From Aphelidium insulamus (Eukaryota > Aphelidiomycota > Aphelidea > Aphelidiaceae), in contig JAZDSV010000003.1 in NCBI GenBank assembly GCA_036784855.1, forward strand, positions 68,501-132,500: a DNA stretch of 64,000 nucleotides, given 5' to 3'. Position 1 is the first letter of the stretch, and every line of letters begins with the position of its first letter. The notes below the pieces were generated by a model that was not told the origin of the DNA, did not search any database, and saw only the letters and a list, made by a program, of their open reading frames with translations. Positions 58,105-64,000 of this stretch are shown piece by piece. A program made the translations under genes and the position numbers.

Positions 58105-59178
58105 ATGCTACCACTGCAGCACATTGCCGGCGCCGCCGAGTACGATCACTATCAGCCAGTATCATGGATAGTGCGTGAAGAGGAGGAAGAGGAGCCGGCA
58201 ATGGCCCGTAGTCAAGCCGATAGCAGCTCCGCCCCCAGTGTCAAACTGCCTGCGCCACACGGTCATGCCGAACAATCACCCGCCAGTGACACACATGCTA
58301 CTGCCGACACTGCCGCCGCCGCCTCCACTACTAGAGGCGAAGGCGCCCTGTCGCCCAGTCTGAACAGGCTTAAACACTCGCTGCAAGCACTGTACGGCGC
58401 TGACTTTACCTTCTTGGACCACAAGGTTCGGTCGGCAGACACTTTGGCTGGTTTGGCTGTGCGCTATCAGACGTCGGCAAGTGCAACTGTAATGCCTTTA
58501 TGTAATAACTTAATGGAGAGCAGATATCGTTGATATGCGCCGTTAACCAATTGTCACCCGTGGCCCATCGTGAACTGTATGCTCGGCGACATATATTCAT
58601 CCCGGTGCAACGTGGCGACGACGACGATGAGAGCAATTGCCGTCCGGTGCTGAATGGCACAACCACGCCTCCAACAGCAAAGTCTGCGCTAAATGGCAAC
58701 AGTAGTAATTCCATGTTGGAACGCATTGACTGTGACCTTGAGCAAGCCGTGAAGCACTTTTCACAGTCCACTCACTCACTTGATGGCAAGTACTCACTTC
58801 TTCGTCTATCCACCCATATGATATAGTTACTTGACATTAATACTTCTTTCCCATGGATTAACAGTGTGAGTGTATTTAGCAATGTATTCCCGTGGACAAC
58901 ATTATCGGGACGTGTGCGCCGCCCATATACCCACCGAACACCGACCCACCCGCCGAGTCACTGTGGAGTTTACACGCGGCGAGGCAACTCCCAGAAAGCA
59001 AGAATATCGCAAACTGCACCGTCCCGTAACTATGGACAGTCGAGTGCTGGAGAAGGCTGCGGCTGTACGGCCAGCTGGCTACCATAAGCTGAAAAGTCCG
59101 AAACAACAAGACATTGCGCCCGTCGCGTGTGGGCAGTCGATCTCTTTGCGGCAGCGGCGCCGTGCAGACAGTTCGTAG
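58105..59178 (+). CDS. Intracellular LysM-domain protein (LYSMD-like)
   Basis: Three exons: 58105-58476, 58524-58785, 58871-59178; 313 aa. No signal peptide. Acidic and Ala/Ser-rich head, then one LysM domain: LDHKVRSADTLAGLAVRYQTS-ISLICAVNQLSP...RRHIFIPV, joined across intron 1 with no gap. An acidic linker leads to SMLERIDCDLEQAVKHF, resembling the helix after LysM in LYSMD1/2. Both introns use GC donors, TCG|GCAAGT and GATG|GCAAGT. Exon 3 can be read in two frames: with the GC donor and the acceptor at 58870, giving a basic tail to 59178 (preferred), or with a GT donor 4 nt later and an acceptor at 58864, stopping at ~59087. Function of LYSMD proteins is poorly known. Confidence 0.7.
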
Positions 59179-59263
59179 ACTAGTTAATATACATAAACTT
59201 TGCTGAAAGGCGCAGTGCATAGTGTAATGACATGATTTTAGTGTGTATGGGGTGTATGCGCAC

Positions 59264-60202
59264 TCATCCACAGCACGAATTGCCGCCAGCAGACGGCGCA
59301 TCATCGCGGCCAGGCCGAACTATACCGGACCGCGTGCCACGCTGCTGCATGCCTGACCGTCCCGTAGTTCCGTCGGCGGCCTGTGTGGCTGCAAGTTTCT
59401 CCTCGTTCTCCAGAATGGTGGCGACCAGTCGACGGCATGCCTCGTCAATGTTGGTGTTGTCCTTGGCACTGGTCTCAAACCACGCGGTAAAGTCCTTGTC
59501 GGCGGTATACCAGTCCATCTGTGACTGCATGGACTCGGTGCCCAGATCGGCCTATAGATTTGTGAATAATCATACTTACATATACCAGTTCCCACCTTAT
59601 TGGCCAGAAGAACGACGGGAATCTTCCGCGAGTCGGGCAGGCACACCTTGTCGTCCAGGTCCGCCTTCCATTTGGCCACGCCGTCAAATGTGCTCGGCCG
59701 CGACACGTCAAACACCACCAGGGCGCCGACGGCCTCCTTGTAGTAGACGCGAGTCATGTTGCCGAACCGCTCCTGGCCGGCAATATCCCACAGCTGCAGA
59801 CGCACCACGGTATCCGGCGACCACTGGATGACCTTGAGGGCAAAGTCCACGCCGATCTACATAAGCGCCACGTCAGTACGCTCTAATGCCATCACCGTAA
59901 CAATCCAGACGCTCAATTGACACGCACCGTGCTCTTATAGTGCATGGAGAAGATGTTGTGCACGTATCGCTTGATGATGGATGTCTTGCCGGTGCCCAGA
60001 TCGCCCACCACCAGAATCTTGAACAGGTACTCCTTCATTTGCACAGGTCGCACGGCAGCCGCAGGGGATTTCACGGCAGCACTGACACCACCGCCAGTAG
60101 AAGAAGGCTACAGTATGTCACGCAAGGTTAGAGGGTGGTAGGATATTGCCCATAGCTGCATGCCTGCACGGTAGCGGAATCTGCGGGCGGTTCAGCTGCC
60201 AT
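59264..60202 (-). CDS. RAB32: Rab32/38-family small GTPase
   Basis: Four exons: 60202-60170 (or -60164), 60107-59928, 59856-59596, 59551-59264; about 253 aa. An N-terminal extension of ~37 Ala/Pro/Ser-rich residues precedes [66 protein letters not shown] has the Rab32-specific Ile-Ala in the switch II motif (DIAGQE instead of DTAGQE). LLANKADL and WFETSAKDNTNIDEA complete the G motifs. C-terminus NSCCG should be geranylgeranylated. Rab32 acts in lysosome-related organelle traffic and mitochondrial contacts. Intron 1 can use GTGCAG or, 6 nt on, GCATGC. ATG at 60038 would give the core GTPase only. Confidence 0.92.
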
Positions 60203-60418
60203 TTTTCTTGCTTCCGCAGAATCTACCCCTGACTTCAATGTATTTGGCCAGTTACTTCCATGCGACGGCATTACTATACTTTCTGTCTATTACCGGTTCT
60301 ACTAGTGTTCATACAATAACAGAGTCGGGAGAGAGAAGTAAAGGACCGGGCCCGGAGTACAGTCCCGTAGTGAGCATATACAGGAGCATATACAGTTCAT
60401 CTCATTTACTCTTTCCAT

Positions 60419-62345
60419 TTATTGCTTGTTCATGCCAATATAAAGCATACCCAGCGCCCCAGCTACTATTTGTAGTATGATAATACCGGCAGCAACTATG
60501 AGGGCAAATAGCTGGCCTGTAGTTGCATGTGCTTGCCGTCTAATTGTCTGGGTAGCAGTGTTTGCTGTCACAGTATGCTGCCCAGAGTACCCTAGCGACA
60601 TTGTTTTTGTATAGATCTCGTCCGTTGTTGCTGTAGGAGTCAAGCTTTTGGTCATCAGTGTTGATGTGGAGTCATGCTGCCAAACCGTTGAAGTTGACAA
60701 ACGCTGCGTAGTTTTGACCTGGGATAGCAATGTCTGAGATGATGACAAGGACGTTGCAAAGTCAATTCGCCACATATCATTGAAATATCCTTCGTCCGCA
60801 TATCCGGCATATAGAATCATGCTGTTACATCCATTTGGGCCCAAACTGGGCGCTAGTAAAGTTGACTGACCAAACCTGGCGGGAGGTGAGGCCGAACTGC
60901 TGGTTGTCCCTCGAGCGGAATAAACGCCCAAATCACGCCCAGTCGAGACCCATGCCCACATGTTTACAGACGCATCATATATCCAGATATCGGCCTGGTA
61001 AGTATTACTCTCTGCCGGCTGGTACCCTCCAAACAAGGCTAGAAGCGGTCTGCCCCCTAATTTAATGAGCCCCGGAGCTTCCTTTTGGCCAGGTCTAACA
61101 TCGGCACTAAATTCCCACGTAGCTCCGGCATTCGACATGGGGGTATTAGTCTGTAAATTTGTCCATACACAAAGTTGGGTATCGAATAACCACATGTCAT
61201 TGAAAAAGGACGAGTCTGCATGGCATGAGAAGGCAAGTCATCATGTACAGAAGCGTACTGTCAATGCGGCGTCCACCATGCACATACATCAAATCTGTGC
61301 TCAAGTCGGCTACGGCTGCATGGCCGAACCTTCCCGCCGGAGAACTGTCGGCACTAGACGCAATCACTGATGGTAGGCCAATGTTGTCAATGCTTCCTCC
61401 GATCCACGTCCAGCCCAGGGTGACAACATTGTACGACCAAATGTCATTCAGCTCCCCTGGTTAGTCGTTAAATAGATTTCAAATCAAAGTTTTACCTAGT
61501 CAAATTACCAATGACATTGGCGGTGGATGTCCCGTAACCACCAAACAGAATAAACTTGTCACTGGACCCTAGTAGTACCATTGATAGTTCTTTACGTGCC
61601 GATGGCCAGTAAAGCGAGCTCTCTTGGTACATCGCGGGCGCCACCGTCGACTGTCCGCCGCCCATACTGGCCCACTGTTGCGTCGTGGTATTGAAGCGCC
61701 ACAGATAGTTTTGCAGCCCTGAATATTTATGGATATGGTACGGGATAATGCATGTATATGTACGACAAACCTTTGTCATTGCCCCCAAACATGTAAAACT
61801 GAGTGCCGGTGCGGCTGAAACTGCACGCAGCTTTTGACAACGATCCGGGGTACGTGCTGATCGATTCTGTGCGCAGTGTGCCGTAATTCTTAACTCGGCT
61901 CATCAAACTAAGCATGGTCCACTGTGCAGTTGCCATATTATACTTCCAAAAGTCGCTCAATACCGAATATCCGGCTGTATATTTAGTTTATTCACATGAG
62001 TATCTGTCTGTAATGTGGATATATATATATATATATATATATATGTTACAGTAGTATAGAACATCACACATGGTTGAATATCTGTTCAATAACAGCCAAC
62101 GCACCGGACACTCCATAACCAAAACCGCCGTGTACGTAGAGAACACCGACACCGCCAATGGATGTAGCTGCGGTGCAAGAGAACGCGCGAGCACTTGGGT
62201 AAATTGACGTGGCGGTTACACCCACTGTGCTGCTTTGATATGGTGTGTTGACAGTGTTATCGCCAGTCAGCCATGTATAATTCAAGGACAGCGGCGACTG
62301 TGACGCCTGTGCCACTGCAGTACACGCCAACAGCCACAGCCACAT
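60419..62345 (-). CDS. Kelch-repeat type I membrane protein
   Basis: Five exons: 62345-62105, 61974-61771, 61718-61509, 61456-61259, 61215-60419; 549 aa. Signal peptide MWLWLLACTAVAQASQ. Several kelch blades follow, each with a hydrophobic-Gly-Gly (YVHGGFGYG, YMFGGNDKG, ILFGGYGTS, MYVHGGRR, ALFGGYQ, ILYAGY) and a downstream W (LSDFWKYN, NYLWRFN, LNDIWSYN, FNDMWLFD, ADIWIYD, FNDMWRID). A Ser/Thr-rich stem leads to one membrane helix (LFALIVAAGIIILQIVAGALGML) and a tiny tail. It presumably displays a beta-propeller outside the cell; ligand unknown. Intron 1 contains (AT)n at ~62021-62044. Confidence 0.8.
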
Positions 62346-62437
62346 GTGTTGTACTTGCAGTATATTTATATATATATATATATATATATACGTTGTCAAG
62401 CACCGACAGATCGTTACCCATCAGTGAACTGATCAAG

Positions 62438-63525
<1,088 letters not shown>

Positions 63526-63580
63526 CGCATGTAATCGGTGTGGGGATATTGCCGCGCAACGCGTGCGCCAATGTCCTAAA

Positions 63581-63586
63581 AATAAA
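63581..63586 (+). terminator. Poly(A) signal of DPM1
   Basis: AATAAA, 56 bp after the DPM1 stop codon and within the 177-bp gap before the kinase gene. Motif match and position only. Confidence 0.4.
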
Positions 63587-63702
63587 CTGTTTCCACGTCA
63601 CTCGCGCCCCACGTTGGCCACTTTCGCCAACAACTACGTTTGACAGCAATACATCATACACGCACGCAAAACAACCTCTAGCTCTATATAGTCTCTTGTA
63701 CA

Positions 63703-64000
63703 ATGTTGGCAAAGAAGCGTCTGTTGGGCGAGTACACAATCGGTAGAACCGTTGGCGAAGGCGCCTTCTCCAAGGTCAAGTTGGCAACGCACAAGGTCAG
63801 CGGGAAAAAGGTGGGCCTTACTTGATAACATGGATTATATTCGCCAACCTACCATTGTCCCGCAGGTCGCCATCAAGATCATCAAGAAGGAGGATGAGGC
63901 AAACAAGAAGCCGGAGAAGAAGCCGCAGGAACCAGCAGGTATGTTTCGTGTACTCGTGTTCGCGGCTGTTTAAAGTAATCTCACACAACTGTCGGCGCAG
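63703..64000 (+). CDS. Protein Ser/Thr kinase, 5' part only (CAMK/SNF1-like)
   Basis: Exons 63703-63810 and 63865-63937 are visible; intron 63938-64000 ends exactly at the window edge with gcag, so exon 3 starts at the next base. The 60 visible residues hold the kinase glycine loop (YTIGRTVGEGAFSKVKLATHKVSGKK) and the VAIKIIKK lysine strand, followed by a Lys/Glu/Pro-rich insert (EDEANKKPEKKPQEPA) between beta3 and helix C. The start resembles SNF1/MARK-type kinases. The rest of the gene lies outside, so the subfamily is uncertain. Confidence 0.75.

Overview
Nuclear DNA of a flagellated or ciliated unicellular eukaryote. It holds about 31 protein genes on both strands, nearly all split by many short introns (mostly 40-60 bp), with exons at roughly 55-60 % GC and short AT-rich introns and spacers. 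There are no prokaryotic operons, ribosome binding sites, rRNA, recognisable tRNA, CRISPR array or intact transposon. The gene set is broad: GSK-3, TFIID subunit TAF1, UNC-45, PITRM1/PreP, a CENP-E-type kinesin, MCM9, DNA polymerase kappa, CEP164 (ciliary distal appendages), Rab32, a voltage-gated K+ channel, a fungal-type isocitrate lyase and a gluzincin metalloprotease. This suggests a free-living heterotroph, perhaps an early opisthokont or close relative (chytrid-like fungus, ichthyosporean or apusomonad). The assignment is inference; the sequence does not fix the clade.

Layout. 0-4.3 kb: small secreted Cys-rich protein, mitochondrial thioredoxin, AT tandem array, GSK-3, 54-bp tandem repeat. 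4.3-9.6 kb: Mei2-type RNA-binding protein (-), RBM42-like (-) head-to-head with isobutyryl-CoA dehydrogenase (+). 9.7-15 kb: TAF1 (-) and an Sds3/BRMS1-like protein (-). 15.7-24 kb: LENG1-like, NmrA-like, UNC-45 (all +), NOC4L (-), mL50-like (+). 24.8-31.3 kb: PreP (+), MsrB (-), kynurenine aminotransferase (-). 31.3-42.1 kb: CENP-E kinesin, a tandem-CH/coiled-coil/PH protein, MCM9 (all +). 42.1-50.2 kb: Pol kappa (-), SCOC (-), ribophorin II/Swp1 (+), CEP164 (-). 50.9-64 kb: isocitrate lyase (+), membrane metalloprotease (-), Kv channel (+), LysM protein (+), Rab32 (-), kelch membrane protein (-), DPM1 (+), and the 5' end of a protein kinase (+).

How the genes relate. Several concern mitochondria (thioredoxin, ACAD8, mL50, PreP, possibly MsrB), transcription and chromatin (TAF1, Sds3-like), DNA damage tolerance (MCM9 and Pol kappa, tail to tail with 18 bp between stops), mitosis and cytoskeleton (CENP-E, CH-PH protein, UNC-45), the cilium (CEP164) and ER glycosylation (RPN2, DPM1). 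Spacing is very tight: three divergent pairs have start codons only 22-31 bp apart.

Main finding. About 17 of roughly 142 modelled introns start with GC instead of GT, most with the extended consensus GCAAGT. Conserved protein motifs require most of these donors. MsrB also has a 9-nt microexon that supplies exactly the conserved Gly-Thr-Glu. All exon coordinates were derived by hand from reading-frame continuity and family motifs; no alignment or RNA data were available.
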